Shown piece by piece: positions 1-9,151 of a DNA stretch of 64,000 nt. Position 1 is the first letter of the stretch, and each line of letters begins with the position of its first letter. Location: assembly GCF_008630935.1 (NCBI RefSeq), contig NZ_CP043908.1:1612001-1676000 (forward strand). Direction: 5' to 3'. The stretch is from Thermodesulfobacterium sp. TA1. GTDB lineage: Bacteria > Desulfobacterota > Thermodesulfobacteria > Thermodesulfobacteriales > Thermodesulfobacteriaceae. Below the pieces are notes generated by a model, which worked only from the letters and a program-made list of their open reading frames with translations, was not told the DNA's origin and did no database searches. Made by a program: the position numbers and the translations under genes.

Positions 1-80
1 CTTCCAAACAGAGGAACAGTAATCACACAGTAAATCCAGCAAAAAAAGTTTCTTAAAATCTCCCCCAGCCTTTCCATCAT
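1..80 (-). CDS. Partial ORF cut by the window edge, unrecognised
   Basis: An open frame starts with two consecutive ATG codons just after the trpG stop and runs off the left edge. The visible N-terminus (MMERLGEILRNFF, then Cys-Trp-Ile-Tyr-Cys and a short hydrophobic run) could begin a membrane-associated protein. Position right behind trpG suggests the same operon. No Shine-Dalgarno is clear and about 26 residues are too few to name a family. Confidence 0.35.
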   Translation of the reverse strand, partial: MMERLGEILRNFFCWIYCVITVPLFG

Positions 81-84
81 AGCA

Positions 85-738
85 CTAATAAGCAGTTAAA
101 AAGTTTCTCAAAAGTATCACCCCTTCTGGAAGGTCATCTTTAGAAAAATCCCAATCTTTTGGGGGAAAAGAATATTTCATCCATCTTTCAAGAGAAGTAC
201 CGATAGATTCTGGATGAAACTGCACACCTTCTATAGGCCATTCTTTGTGTCTTATACCCATAATCTCTCCATCCTCAGCCTGAGCGGTAATCTCAAAAAA
301 ATTTGGTAAGGTATCTGGGTCCACGGCTAAGGAATGATATCGCATAGCCTGAAAGGGATTAGGTAAATCTTTAAAAATACCTTTCCCGTCATGAAAAACC
401 TGAGAAACCTTACCATGCATAAGCCTCTTAGCCTTAACTATTTTTGCCCCAAAGGCATAAGCTATACTTTGATGTCCAAGACAAACCCCTAAGATAGGAA
501 TCTTTCCTGCCGCCTTTTTGATAAGCTCAACCGAAATCCCTGCCTCCTTAGGAGTACAAGGACCTGGAGAAATCAGCAAATAATCTGGTTTTAGACTAAG
601 CACCTCTTCCACAGTAATCGTATCGTTTCTGAAAACCTTTATTTCCCCTCCCCAGATTTTCTCAAGCATAATCCCGATAAGCTGAACCAGATTATAGGTA
701 AAAGAATCATAATTATCTATTACTACCACCCGTTTCAT
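85..738 (-). CDS. trpG: Anthranilate synthase component II, glutamine amidotransferase
   Basis: Supplies ammonia from glutamine to TrpE for anthranilate synthesis, the first step of tryptophan biosynthesis; cytoplasmic. The 217-residue class I amidotransferase has the expected triad: Cys86 in GVCLGHQ, and His175 and Glu177 in FHPESIGT. The oxyanion-hole segment [11 protein letters not shown] is at about 58-66. It lies 3 bp downstream of trpE. PabA-type enzymes of folate synthesis share this fold and a dual role is possible, because no other trp gene is visible here. There is an insertion relative to shorter homologues near the C-terminus ([21 protein letters not shown]). Confidence 0.93.
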   Translation of the reverse strand: MKRVVVIDNYDSFTYNLVQLIGIMLEKIWGGEIKVFRNDTITVEEVLSLKPDYLLISPGPCTPKEAGISVELIKKAAGKIPILGVCLGHQSIAYAFGAKIVKAKRLMHGKVSQVFHDGKGIFKDLPNPFQAMRYHSLAVDPDTLPNFFEITAQAEDGEIMGIRHKEWPIEGVQFHPESIGTSLERWMKYSFPPKDWDFSKDDLPEGVILLRNFLTAY

Positions 739-741
739 GGT

Positions 742-2238
742 TTAAACCAGCTCTCTTAAGATTTCTATAGCTTTAAACATAGCTTTAGCCTTGTTTAAAG
801 TTTCTTCGTATTCTTTTTCAGGGTCAGAATCAGCCACTATCCCTGCTCCTGCTTGAAGATAACAAACCTCTCCTTTTTGGAAAATAGTCCTTATAGTAAT
901 ACAAAAATCCATATTACCTGAAAAACCAAAATATCCTACAGCACCTGCATAAGGACCTCTTTCCTTCTTTTCAATTTCAGCGATAATCTCCATCGCCCGT
1001 ATTTTGGGAGCACCAGAAACCGTCCCTGCAGGGAAAGTAGCGGCAAAGACGTCAAACATGTCTAACCCTGGAATAACCTCACCTTTAACCCCTGAAACAA
1101 GATGCATCACATGAGAATAACGTTCAACCACCATCAACTCATAAACCTCAACCGTCCCATATTTACAAATCCTACCAAGGTCATTTCTCCCAAGGTCAAC
1201 CAGCATGATATGTTCAGCTAATTCCTTCTTATCTCCTTTTAAATCCTTTTCCAACTCCTTATCTTCTTGTTCTGTTTTTCCCCTCTTTCGTGTGCCTGCG
1301 ATAGGTCTTGTCTCAACCAAACTGCCTTCCATTCTTACTAAAATTTCTGGAGAAGAACCGATAAGCACCTCATCGTCAAGTTTTAAAAAAAATAGATAAG
1401 GCGAAGGATTTACCTTCCTTAAAGCCCTGTAAAAAAGAAAAGGAGGAACCTTAGATTTAAAAGAAAACCGCTGAGAAAGGACTACCTGAATGATATCTCC
1501 TTCTTCAATATATTTTTTTGCTCTTTCTACCATGGAGCAAAACTTTTCTTTAGTAATCTCTGGTTGAGGAGAAGCGATAGAGGTTATTTCGAAAGGCTGA
1601 TAAACAATTTTAGAAAAAAAGATAAGGTCTTTTATCTCACAAACCTTAGCTACCGCCTCTTGATAAACCTTAGAAACCTTCTCTTTTTGGTCAATCCTTA
1701 CATTATAGACGATCTTTAGGGCATGCTTAAACCTATCGTAAACTAAAACCACCTCTGGAAACATAAAATGTAGGTCAGAAAACCCTAAAATCTCTTCTCC
1801 TACAGGAATTTTTTCGAAAAATCTTACCGTTTCATAACCTATAAAACCTACTGCCCCTCCGAAAAACCTTGGTAAACCATCAACCAACGCACAATCTACT
1901 CCTTTGATTAACTTTCTTAGCTCGTTAAAAGGGTTGGCGCTAAAAAAGTTATCTTTAAGGATAAGACCTTCATTTTGTCTCTCAAAAAGCCAGACCTGTT
2001 GGCCTTTACTTTTAAACACCAGATAAGGGTCTATCCCTATAAAACTATACCTTGCCCACTTTTCTCCTCCTTCTAAGCTCTCAAGTAAAAAGGCATATCT
2101 TTTCCCTTCCCCTAACTTGTAAAAAAGCGAAATAGGAGTGTCTAAATCACAAGGGACCTCTGTGTAAACAGGGATTAGATTATATGTTTGGGCAAGGTTT
2201 TCAAAAACCTCTTTGGTAGGGGAAATTTTTAAATCCAT
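742..2238 (-). CDS. trpE: Anthranilate synthase component I
   Basis: Converts chorismate and ammonia to anthranilate. The 498-residue protein has the N-terminal TrpE domain, with the LLES segment that contributes to tryptophan feedback binding (about 51-54). The C-terminal chorismate-binding domain carries GDIIQVVLSQRF, the ETRPIAGTRKRG signature, DLGRNDLGR and the C-terminal AGAGIVADSDPEKEYEET. The start overlaps the end of hisS by 10 bp, so hisS, trpE and trpG appear co-transcribed. PabB is the alternative; the full-length N-terminal domain and the partner TrpG favour TrpE. Confidence 0.93.
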   Translation of the reverse strand: MDLKISPTKEVFENLAQTYNLIPVYTEVPCDLDTPISLFYKLGEGKRYAFLLESLEGGEKWARYSFIGIDPYLVFKSKGQQVWLFERQNEGLILKDNFFSANPFNELRKLIKGVDCALVDGLPRFFGGAVGFIGYETVRFFEKIPVGEEILGFSDLHFMFPEVVLVYDRFKHALKIVYNVRIDQKEKVSKVYQEAVAKVCEIKDLIFFSKIVYQPFEITSIASPQPEITKEKFCSMVERAKKYIEEGDIIQVVLSQRFSFKSKVPPFLFYRALRKVNPSPYLFFLKLDDEVLIGSSPEILVRMEGSLVETRPIAGTRKRGKTEQEDKELEKDLKGDKKELAEHIMLVDLGRNDLGRICKYGTVEVYELMVVERYSHVMHLVSGVKGEVIPGLDMFDVFAATFPAGTVSGAPKIRAMEIIAEIEKKERGPYAGAVGYFGFSGNMDFCITIRTIFQKGEVCYLQAGAGIVADSDPEKEYEETLNKAKAMFKAIEILRELV

Positions 2239-3554
2239 CCTTTTATCTCTTTAAACACCTTGTCTGCCAGGTCTTCTAAGTTTTCAAAACCTATCTCTTT
2301 TTGTGTACTCTGTCTCAAATCTCTAAAAACGACCTTTTTCTCCTCCCACTCTTTTTCTCCTAAAAGCAAAACATGCTTAGCTCCCAGTTTATCTGCATTT
2401 TTAAGCTGGGCTTTAAGTGATTTTTCTTCATAAGTAACTTCGCACCTTATACCTTTTTCTCTAAGTTTCTGAGAAAGAATAATCCCTTGTTTAATCAAGG
2501 GCTTACCCAAAAAAATTAAATACAGCTCAGGACAAAGCTTATTTGCCAAAGACTTTGGGTCAAGAAGACCTTGCTTTTCCTCATCCCCAAAAACAGAAAT
2601 AGCCCATCTCTCAAGGCCTATAGCAAACCCTATGGCCGGAAGTTCAGGCCCACCCAGCTCTTTCAATAAATAATCATACCTACCACCTGCACAAACCGTA
2701 TCTTGAGCCCCTAAGCCTTTAGCCTTAACCTCAAAAATAGTCCTTACGTAATAATCTAAACCTCTTACTAACCTGGGATTTAAAGAATATTCTATTCCTA
2801 AAAACTGTAAGGCTTCTCTAAGTTCTAAGAAATGAGCTTTACAAGCCTCACATAAAAACTCTGTAATCAAAGGACTTTCAGAAACTACCTGCCTACACCC
2901 TTCATTTTTACAATCAAGCACCCTTAAAGGGTTTCTGTCTATCCTTCCCTTACAGGTTTCACAAAGTCCTTCTTTATGTTGCTTTAGAAAAGATAACAAA
3001 ACCTCCCTGTATTTGGGTCTACACTCAGGACAACCGAGGGTGTTTAACTCCAAAGTATAAAGGTCGTTTAACCTCTCAGAAACCTCAGACAAAGGACTTT
3101 TTAAAATGTTTAAGGCTAAAGCAAGAACCTCAGCCTCTAAATAAGGATTTAGGTCTGAAAAAACCTCAAGGTCTATCTGATAAAACTCTCTCAACCTACC
3201 TTTTTGAGGACGCTCATGCCTAAACATAGGACCTATGGTAAAAAACTTTAAAGGCTTAGGCCTTACATAAAGTCCATGCTCTATCAACATCCGGCAGATA
3301 CCAGCCGTGGCTTCAGGACGTAAAGTGAGCCACTCTTTATTTCTGTCCTCAAAAGAATAGGTTTCCTTTTGGACTATATCTGTAACCTCTCCTATCGACC
3401 TTACAAAAAGCTCGGTTTTTTCAAGAATAGGTATTTTTATCTCTTTAAAGTTAAAAAGTTTACACCAAAAGCGTGCCTTATCTATTAAATATTCGTACTT
3501 TACAAAATCCTCTGGCAACCAGTCTTTAAAACCTCTTACTGCCTGCAGTCTCAT
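2229..3554 (-). CDS. hisS: Histidyl-tRNA synthetase
   Basis: Charges tRNA-His. This class II synthetase of 441 residues has motif 2 (LTLRPEATAGICRM), the histidine-specific segment RGLDYYVRTIFEV, and a motif 3 region GGRYDYLLKELGG followed by AIGFAIGLER. The C-terminal anticodon-binding domain begins near residue 330. A Cys-rich insertion (CPEC, CETC, CKNEGC, CEAC) between motif 2 and the His-A region resembles a zinc-binding insert. It overlaps the upstream oxidoreductase by 4 bp and the downstream trpE by 10 bp, showing tight operon packing. Confidence 0.95.
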   Translation of the reverse strand: MRLQAVRGFKDWLPEDFVKYEYLIDKARFWCKLFNFKEIKIPILEKTELFVRSIGEVTDIVQKETYSFEDRNKEWLTLRPEATAGICRMLIEHGLYVRPKPLKFFTIGPMFRHERPQKGRLREFYQIDLEVFSDLNPYLEAEVLALALNILKSPLSEVSERLNDLYTLELNTLGCPECRPKYREVLLSFLKQHKEGLCETCKGRIDRNPLRVLDCKNEGCRQVVSESPLITEFLCEACKAHFLELREALQFLGIEYSLNPRLVRGLDYYVRTIFEVKAKGLGAQDTVCAGGRYDYLLKELGGPELPAIGFAIGLERWAISVFGDEEKQGLLDPKSLANKLCPELYLIFLGKPLIKQGIILSQKLREKGIRCEVTYEEKSLKAQLKNADKLGAKHVLLLGEKEWEEKKVVFRDLRQSTQKEIGFENLEDLADKVFKEIKGWI

Positions 3555-5254
3555 CTAATATCTTCCCCCCATGATTTAGCAAGAACCACCCCTCCCATCG
3601 GCATAAAAACCCTTTCATATCCCTCAGCTTTTAACCATCTTACCACTTCATAAGACCTTGTCCCTACACTACAAACCACTACCAAATCTTTATCCTTGGG
3701 AAGGTCTTTTATCTTCTCTCGTGCGATTTGATAAGGAATGTTAATCCAATTTGGATATTTCTGAACCATCTCTTTGGCTTCTTCTGGGGTCCTAACATCT
3801 ACTATCAACAAGCTTGGATCTTTTTCCTTAAGCCTTTTCAATACTTCATCCCATTCTATAGGGGTAAACCTTTCAAAAATCAAATTTTCCGCTACATGCC
3901 CTGTCATATTAATCGGGTCAAGGGCGGTGTTAAAAGGTGGAGAGTATGCAAGCTCAAGCTCTACTACATCTTGGATTGAAGGTCTTTCTAAAAGTAATGC
4001 TGACATAGCATGCACCCTTGCTAAAGTGCCATCTGTGTAAGGACCTATTGATTGGAAACCTAAAACCTTAGCGGTTCCTTTATCAAAAACCAGATGATAA
4101 TAAGAACAACCTATAGAAAAGAAATGAGCTCTTTCGTGCTGGATGTTAAGGGCATAGGTGGCATCTACAAAACCTTCTGCCTTGGCTACCCCCAAACTAA
4201 TCCCACAGCCCCCTATAGCCATATCAAAACATTTTAAAATAAAAGCTCCTATCGTCCCTCTAAACTTAGCATATCCTCCTGCGAGGTTAGTTCCGATAAC
4301 CCTCCCTTGCTTATTAGCTAATGACCCTTGAGGCATAAGCATCTTTTTTCCGGTAATAAGATGTAATACCTCTACACAGTCTCCGCCTGCATAGATATCT
4401 GGGTCTGAAGTTTGCATCCTCTCATTAACCACTATCCCCCCAGTAATAGGAGAAACCAAAAGTCCTGCCTGCTTAGCCAAGTCTGTATTCGGGATTACTC
4501 CTGTAGCTAAAAGCACCAAGTCTGCTGGATAAAAACTGTCTTCTGTTCTAACCCCGACTACCTTGCCTCCTTCTCCCACTATTTCTTTAATCCGTGCGTT
4601 TAAAACCACTTTGACCCCTTTTGTCCTTAAATGATTTTCTACAATTTTTGAAAGAACAGGGTCTATAAGCCTTGGCAAAACCTGGGGAAAATATTCTAAT
4701 AAAGTTACCGGAAGCCCCCAGGATTCCCCAAAAGCCTCTACCACCTCAAGCCCTATAAAACCAGCCCCTATGACTAAAGGGCTTTTTACCTCTCCTTTTA
4801 CCAGCTTCTCTTTAATTTTTATCGCATCATGAAGGTTAGAAAGGGTATGCACCCCCTCAAGCTCAACCCCTGGAATAGGAGGAATTTTAGGTTTGGTGCC
4901 GGTAGCTATCACCAATTTATCATAAACTATCTCTTCAGTTTTTCCTGTATCTAACCATCTTACCTTAACGGTTTTTTTCTTTCGGTCTATTTCCTCTGCC
5001 TTGACCCTGGTTAAAACCTCTATACCTTTAGCTTCTTTAAAAAAACGTTCGTCTCTTATGGCATGAAAGGTGGTTCTTCTCAGCTCATCTATATGAGACA
5101 CATCTCCAGTAAGATAATAGGGCATACCACATCCGCCATAAGAAATATACTGGTCTTGATCTATCATCAAGATTTCTGCGTCTGGACGCAACCTCTTAAG
5201 CCTACAAGCTGCCCTGGTTCCACAAGCTACAGCCCCTATTACCAAAACACGCAT
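3551..5254 (-). CDS. CoA-disulfide reductase/NADH oxidase-like flavoprotein fused to rhodanese
   Basis: FAD- and NAD(P)H-dependent pyridine nucleotide-disulfide oxidoreductase with a C-terminal rhodanese domain, the layout of CoA-disulfide, polysulfide or persulfide reductases. The FAD Rossmann motif at 4-10 reads VIGAVAC rather than GxGxxG. Cys42 in SYGGCGMPYYLTG is the single redox cysteine of the CoADR class. The second dinucleotide motif is VIGAGFIGLEV and the FAD C-terminal motif is IYAGGDC. The rhodanese domain occupies about 465-567 with its active-site cysteine at Cys528 (VVCSVGTRS). Role in sulfur or CoA-persulfide reduction is inferred from family. Adjacent hisS and trp genes give no functional clue. 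Confidence 0.87.
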   Translation of the reverse strand: MRVLVIGAVACGTRAACRLKRLRPDAEILMIDQDQYISYGGCGMPYYLTGDVSHIDELRRTTFHAIRDERFFKEAKGIEVLTRVKAEEIDRKKKTVKVRWLDTGKTEEIVYDKLVIATGTKPKIPPIPGVELEGVHTLSNLHDAIKIKEKLVKGEVKSPLVIGAGFIGLEVVEAFGESWGLPVTLLEYFPQVLPRLIDPVLSKIVENHLRTKGVKVVLNARIKEIVGEGGKVVGVRTEDSFYPADLVLLATGVIPNTDLAKQAGLLVSPITGGIVVNERMQTSDPDIYAGGDCVEVLHLITGKKMLMPQGSLANKQGRVIGTNLAGGYAKFRGTIGAFILKCFDMAIGGCGISLGVAKAEGFVDATYALNIQHERAHFFSIGCSYYHLVFDKGTAKVLGFQSIGPYTDGTLARVHAMSALLLERPSIQDVVELELAYSPPFNTALDPINMTGHVAENLIFERFTPIEWDEVLKRLKEKDPSLLIVDVRTPEEAKEMVQKYPNWINIPYQIAREKIKDLPKDKDLVVVCSVGTRSYEVVRWLKAEGYERVFMPMGGVVLAKSWGEDIR

Positions 5255-5308
5255 TTATCCCCCCTCAGTTGATTGTGTTTTATGCATTTTAACATAAAAT
5301 GAATTATT

Positions 5309-7327
5309 TTAAACTAATCTAAAAACAAGAAAGCTAATCCACCATGCTAAAACAAAACTGTAGACTAAAAACCCTAAAGCAAACCTAAGATTACCTTCTC
5401 TTGCCATCGTGATAACCGTTGCCGCACAAGAGTTGTAAATCAACACAAAAACCAACAAAGAAAGAGCCTGCCTAAAATCTATAAGGCCTTTTATCCTTTC
5501 TTTAAGCCCTACTTCCTCTTCTTCTACCGAAAAAGAAGAAGGAAAAAAGCTTAAAAAGGAAGCAAAACTTTGCTTTAAAGCCTCTCCTAATTTTAAAAAC
5601 TGTTCTTTAGCCTTCTCTTTTGGGTCTATCCTTTCAAAGGCTTTTTCCTTTTCTTCAGAAACTATAACCCCTAAATTACTTAAAATAGCCTCTCTGGCTA
5701 AAAATCCAGAAACGACAGAAGTGCTTATCCTCCAATCTCCAAGCCCTATAGGAGAAAGGACATAGCTTAGAGCCTTGCCAAGCTTTGCTGCATAGGTATT
5801 TTCTATGTTTTTCTCTCCAAAAGGAAGGTTTAAAAGCAACCACACCAAAAGAGAAACCGCAAAGATAACCGTCCCAGCCCTATAGATAAATTCTTTAACA
5901 TAAACCTTGGTTATGTTAAACACAGTCTTCCAAGCAGGCATCCTATAAGGAGGAAGGTCCATCACAAAATGAGATAACTCTTTTTTCAAAAGGGTTTTTC
6001 TTAAAACAAACCCTGTTAATACTGAAAAAACAATACCCAGAAGATACAACCCAAAAATAAGCCCCACAGGGTTTTGAAAAAAGGTAAAGGCAAAGAAAGA
6101 AAAAACCACCAATCTTGCAGGACAAGAAATAAAGGGAATCATAGCCATAACCAGTAGTTTATCTTTAGTTTCTTGAAAAGTCCTGGTTGCAAGTATAGCA
6201 GGTACATTACACCCAAGCCCTAAGATAAGAGGAATAACACTTTGTCCATGAAGCCCTATCTTATGGGTAAACCTATCCATCAAAAAGGAAACCCTCGGAA
6301 GATAGCCTGAAGTTTCAAGAAGGGTTAAAAAGAAATACATCACCGCAACCAAAGGTAAAAAAGAAAGCACCACCCCTACCCCACCAAAAAACGCATTAGC
6401 TATAAAATCTCTGAAAAACTCTGAAACCCCCAACCCTTCCAAAAATTGATAACAAAGAGGAGCCAAAAAGTCTTGTAAAAATCCGTCTATCCAGTCTATG
6501 ATAGGCTTAGAAAAATCAAAAGAGATTTTAAAAAAAAGATACATAATTAGGAAAAAAAACAAAAAACCAAAAACCGGGTGCAGTAAAATCCGATCTAAAG
6601 TTTCTGTAAAATTTTCTTTTGGGATAAGTTTGCGTTTAACTACCTCTTTAGCCACCCCTCTTGTCAAACTAAGCCTTTTGTCTTTTATCAAATCCGTTAG
6701 CTCTGGATATTGCTTTTCCAGCAAACGTAGCCTCTCAAACTTGGTTAAAGGTTCTTCTTCGGAAAAGCTTAAGGTTTTAAGCCTTTCTTCTATTTCTTGA
6801 GGATAAGAAATTTGAAAAGGTATGGTCTTTTTTTCATAAGCCTCAACCACCGCAGGTAAAAGGTCCTTTACCCCCTCTCCTGTCCTACCTATGGTCTTTA
6901 TCACCCTAACCTTTAAGAGCTCTGACAACCTTTCTATGTCTATAGAAATCCCTAACTTTTGGGCCTCATCTATCATATTAAGGGCTAATACCATAGGTTT
7001 ACCCAGGTCTAAAAGCTGACAGGTAAGATAAAGGTCTCTTTCTATTTTTGGGGTTTCTACTACGTTAAGGATAACGTCATACTCTCCTGAAAGCAAAAAT
7101 TCAACCGCTACTTTTTCATCCTCAGAAACCGCCTGCTCTAAAGTATAAACCCCAGGAAGGTCTATAAAATAAACCTCATAGTCTTGAAAAAAAGTTTTCC
7201 CCTCTTTTTTCTCAACGGTTACCCCAGACCAGTTGCCTATCTTGAGGTTAGACCTTACCAAATGGTTTAAAATACTTGTTTTTCCTACGTTAGGATTACC
7301 TACCAAGGCTACCCTTATCGTTTTCAT
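5309..7327 (-). CDS. feoB: Ferrous iron transport GTPase/permease FeoB
   Basis: Inner-membrane Fe(II) uptake protein. The N-terminal G domain has GNPNVGKT at 10-17 (G1), DLPG at 56-59 (G3) and NMID at 117-120 (G4). The C-terminal half has multiple membrane segments with the Gate motifs, including LGLGCNVPA, and FISCPARL. Length 672 is normal. No feoA is adjacent. It is followed 54 bp later by the flavoprotein gene on the same strand and preceded closely by the M24 peptidase gene. Confidence 0.94.
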   Translation of the reverse strand: MKTIRVALVGNPNVGKTSILNHLVRSNLKIGNWSGVTVEKKEGKTFFQDYEVYFIDLPGVYTLEQAVSEDEKVAVEFLLSGEYDVILNVVETPKIERDLYLTCQLLDLGKPMVLALNMIDEAQKLGISIDIERLSELLKVRVIKTIGRTGEGVKDLLPAVVEAYEKKTIPFQISYPQEIEERLKTLSFSEEEPLTKFERLRLLEKQYPELTDLIKDKRLSLTRGVAKEVVKRKLIPKENFTETLDRILLHPVFGFLFFFLIMYLFFKISFDFSKPIIDWIDGFLQDFLAPLCYQFLEGLGVSEFFRDFIANAFFGGVGVVLSFLPLVAVMYFFLTLLETSGYLPRVSFLMDRFTHKIGLHGQSVIPLILGLGCNVPAILATRTFQETKDKLLVMAMIPFISCPARLVVFSFFAFTFFQNPVGLIFGLYLLGIVFSVLTGFVLRKTLLKKELSHFVMDLPPYRMPAWKTVFNITKVYVKEFIYRAGTVIFAVSLLVWLLLNLPFGEKNIENTYAAKLGKALSYVLSPIGLGDWRISTSVVSGFLAREAILSNLGVIVSEEKEKAFERIDPKEKAKEQFLKLGEALKQSFASFLSFFPSSFSVEEEEVGLKERIKGLIDFRQALSLLVFVLIYNSCAATVITMAREGNLRFALGFLVYSFVLAWWISFLVFRLV

Positions 7328-7352
7328 TTTAACCGTCCTTTTTACTTAATAA

Positions 7353-8450
7353 TTATATAATTATTAAATCTAAAGGGACCTCAGAAACTACCTTTCCTCT
7401 TCCTTCTTCTACAAAAACCATGTTTTCAAGCCTTATACCAAAGTTATTAGGAAAATAAATCCCTGGCTCTATCGTAAAAACCATCCCTTCTTCTATCCTT
7501 AAGTTTGGATCTGCAGTATAAACCACCCTTGGTGCCTCGTGCACCTCAACCCCTATCCCATGCCCAGTAGCATGAATAAAATACTTAGCAAGCCCTTTTT
7601 CCCCTAAATATTCTCTTATCACCCGGTCTATCTCAGCAATCCTTTCTCCTACCCTTACTTTCTCAAAACCCAACCACCAAGCATCTCTAAGTATAGTATA
7701 AAGTTTTTTAAATTCAGCCGGAGGGTCTCCTAAGTAAACCGTACGGGTAAAATCGGTGGCATATCCTTTCCACATCATCCCAAAGTCTAAAAGCAAAACC
7801 CCTTCCTTAGAAAGGGAACTTTCCGAGGTCTCCCAATGAGGAACAGAGCTGTTTTTACCAAAAGCTATGATCGCAGGGAAACTTTCTCCTTTTCCCCCTA
7901 AGGAAAAAAGATGAGAAACCAAAACCCCTCTTAAGGTAAGCTCTGTAAAAACAAGCCCATCCGATAAGAAATTTTTTATCTCTTGTAAGGTTTTATAAAA
8001 CAACTCATCTGTCTTTTTTACCCCTTCTTTTAAAACCTCAAGCTCCTTTTTAGACTTTATCATCCTTAGCTGGCTTAAAGGCTCAAACATCCCCACCAGT
8101 TTAACACCTCTGGTTCTAAGCCCCTCTTTAAAGGCACAGCTTACCTTGTCCTTTTCAAAACCTAACCTTTTAATCCCTATCCTTCGGATAGCATCTCTTA
8201 GAAATTTTAGTGTGTCCCCTTTTATCTCAACAACCTCCCAACCTGTAAGCTCCTTTTGTGCTTTTTCATAGTAGCGCGGGTCAGTCAAAAACCAAGCCTC
8301 TTCCTTAGTTAACAAGACATAAGCATTAGTTGACCTAAAATTAGAAAGATAAAATACATTGGCTTGCGAGGAGAAAAGAAACCCTTCTACCCCCCAATTT
8401 TCAAACTGTGCCCGAACTTTTGCCAACCTTTCCTTTATTTCTTCTTCCAT
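7353..8450 (-). CDS. Xaa-Pro aminopeptidase, M24 family
   Basis: Cytoplasmic metallopeptidase predicted to remove N-terminal residues preceding proline. The 365-residue protein has an N-terminal creatinase-like domain (about 1-135) and a C-terminal pita-bread domain. The five expected metal ligands are visible: two Asp in LLLDFGMMWKGYATDFTR, His in HATGHGIGVEVHE, Glu in FTIEPGIY and Glu in IRLENMV. It is the first gene of the leftward feoB group; the upstream 248 bp contain no gene and serve a divergent promoter region with the CRISPR island. PepP and PepQ subtypes cannot be told apart here. Confidence 0.88.
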   Translation of the reverse strand: MEEEIKERLAKVRAQFENWGVEGFLFSSQANVFYLSNFRSTNAYVLLTKEEAWFLTDPRYYEKAQKELTGWEVVEIKGDTLKFLRDAIRRIGIKRLGFEKDKVSCAFKEGLRTRGVKLVGMFEPLSQLRMIKSKKELEVLKEGVKKTDELFYKTLQEIKNFLSDGLVFTELTLRGVLVSHLFSLGGKGESFPAIIAFGKNSSVPHWETSESSLSKEGVLLLDFGMMWKGYATDFTRTVYLGDPPAEFKKLYTILRDAWWLGFEKVRVGERIAEIDRVIREYLGEKGLAKYFIHATGHGIGVEVHEAPRVVYTADPNLRIEEGMVFTIEPGIYFPNNFGIRLENMVFVEEGRGKVVSEVPLDLIII

Positions 8451-8633
8451 TTTTTCCCTCTTTTATCAAATTCTGACTTCTTTTTGTCAAAATTGAAATT
8501 CAATCTAAATTTAGAAATTTACTGCAAATCATGATTTTTGCAAGATTTAAAAAAATTATGAAAAAACTGAAACGAAAGCAAGGGAATTTCCTATCTATTT
8601 TTAAATAATAACCATAATCTCAAAAATTTATGC

Positions 8634-8660
8634 TTGACAAATTTTTATAAATTATATAAA
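8634..8660 (+). promoter_or_regulatory. Candidate promoter of the type III CRISPR/Calp operon
   Basis: TTGACA at 8634-8639 and TATAAA at 8655-8660, 15 bp apart, lie in very AT-rich DNA and point at the gene starting at 8699. This is a housekeeping-type match with a short spacer. It would give a leader of about 30 nt. Confidence 0.45.
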
Positions 8661-8698
8661 AAATATCACATAAAAAGATTGATATTTAAAAAAGCCGT

Positions 8699-9151
8699 AT
8701 GAAAAAGATTAAGGCTTTGCCTTTATTTTTTGAATTAAACCAGCCTTTTCGCAAACATTTAGGCCTTATTCCTAATACCCTTCTCAAAAAATTAGACAAA
8801 GTCTATAACTGCCTTGGGAGTTCCAACCCTAAAAAAATCCGTCCTTGTATTTTTTGGAAAGAAGCCGAGACAGGTTACTATAAACTTGTATTTCTAACCG
8901 CCTCTTATATATCCCCTCTAAAAATCGATTTATCTCTATGTTTTCAGAAACAAAAAATTTGTTCCAAATTTCCTTTTTATAATACTTCTTATGTCATTTC
9001 TCCTTTAGGTAAACCCCTTTGTATATCCCTTAAATCTCCCGAAGACCTACTTTCTGATTTTATCTATTGTGGAAGCTGTGAAGATTTAGAAATATTAGAC
9101 ACACTTATTGTAAACCATTTTTACTCTTCTTCTGATACTACAAAACGATGA
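8699..9151 (+). CDS. Small Cys-rich protein, possible PemK/MazF-like fold, first gene of Calp module
   Basis: A 150-residue protein I do not firmly recognise. The segment KKIRPCIFWKE, a short turn, then KLVFLTASYISPLKI, and later YNTSYVISPLGKP, resembles the RPvlVl, TS and SYv strands of PemK/MazF toxins. Seven cysteines (38, 50, 81, 88, 108, 124, 127), including CGSC at 124-127, are unusual for that family. Its last codons overlap the start of the sigma-like gene by 4 bp (ATGA), so the two are translationally coupled. A role as an extra partner or regulator of the Calp complex is inference. A stand-alone toxin is another possibility. No strong Shine-Dalgarno precedes it. Confidence 0.6.
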   Translation: MKKIKALPLFFELNQPFRKHLGLIPNTLLKKLDKVYNCLGSSNPKKIRPCIFWKEAETGYYKLVFLTASYISPLKIDLSLCFQKQKICSKFPFYNTSYVISPLGKPLCISLKSPEDLLSDFIYCGSCEDLEILDTLIVNHFYSSSDTTKR

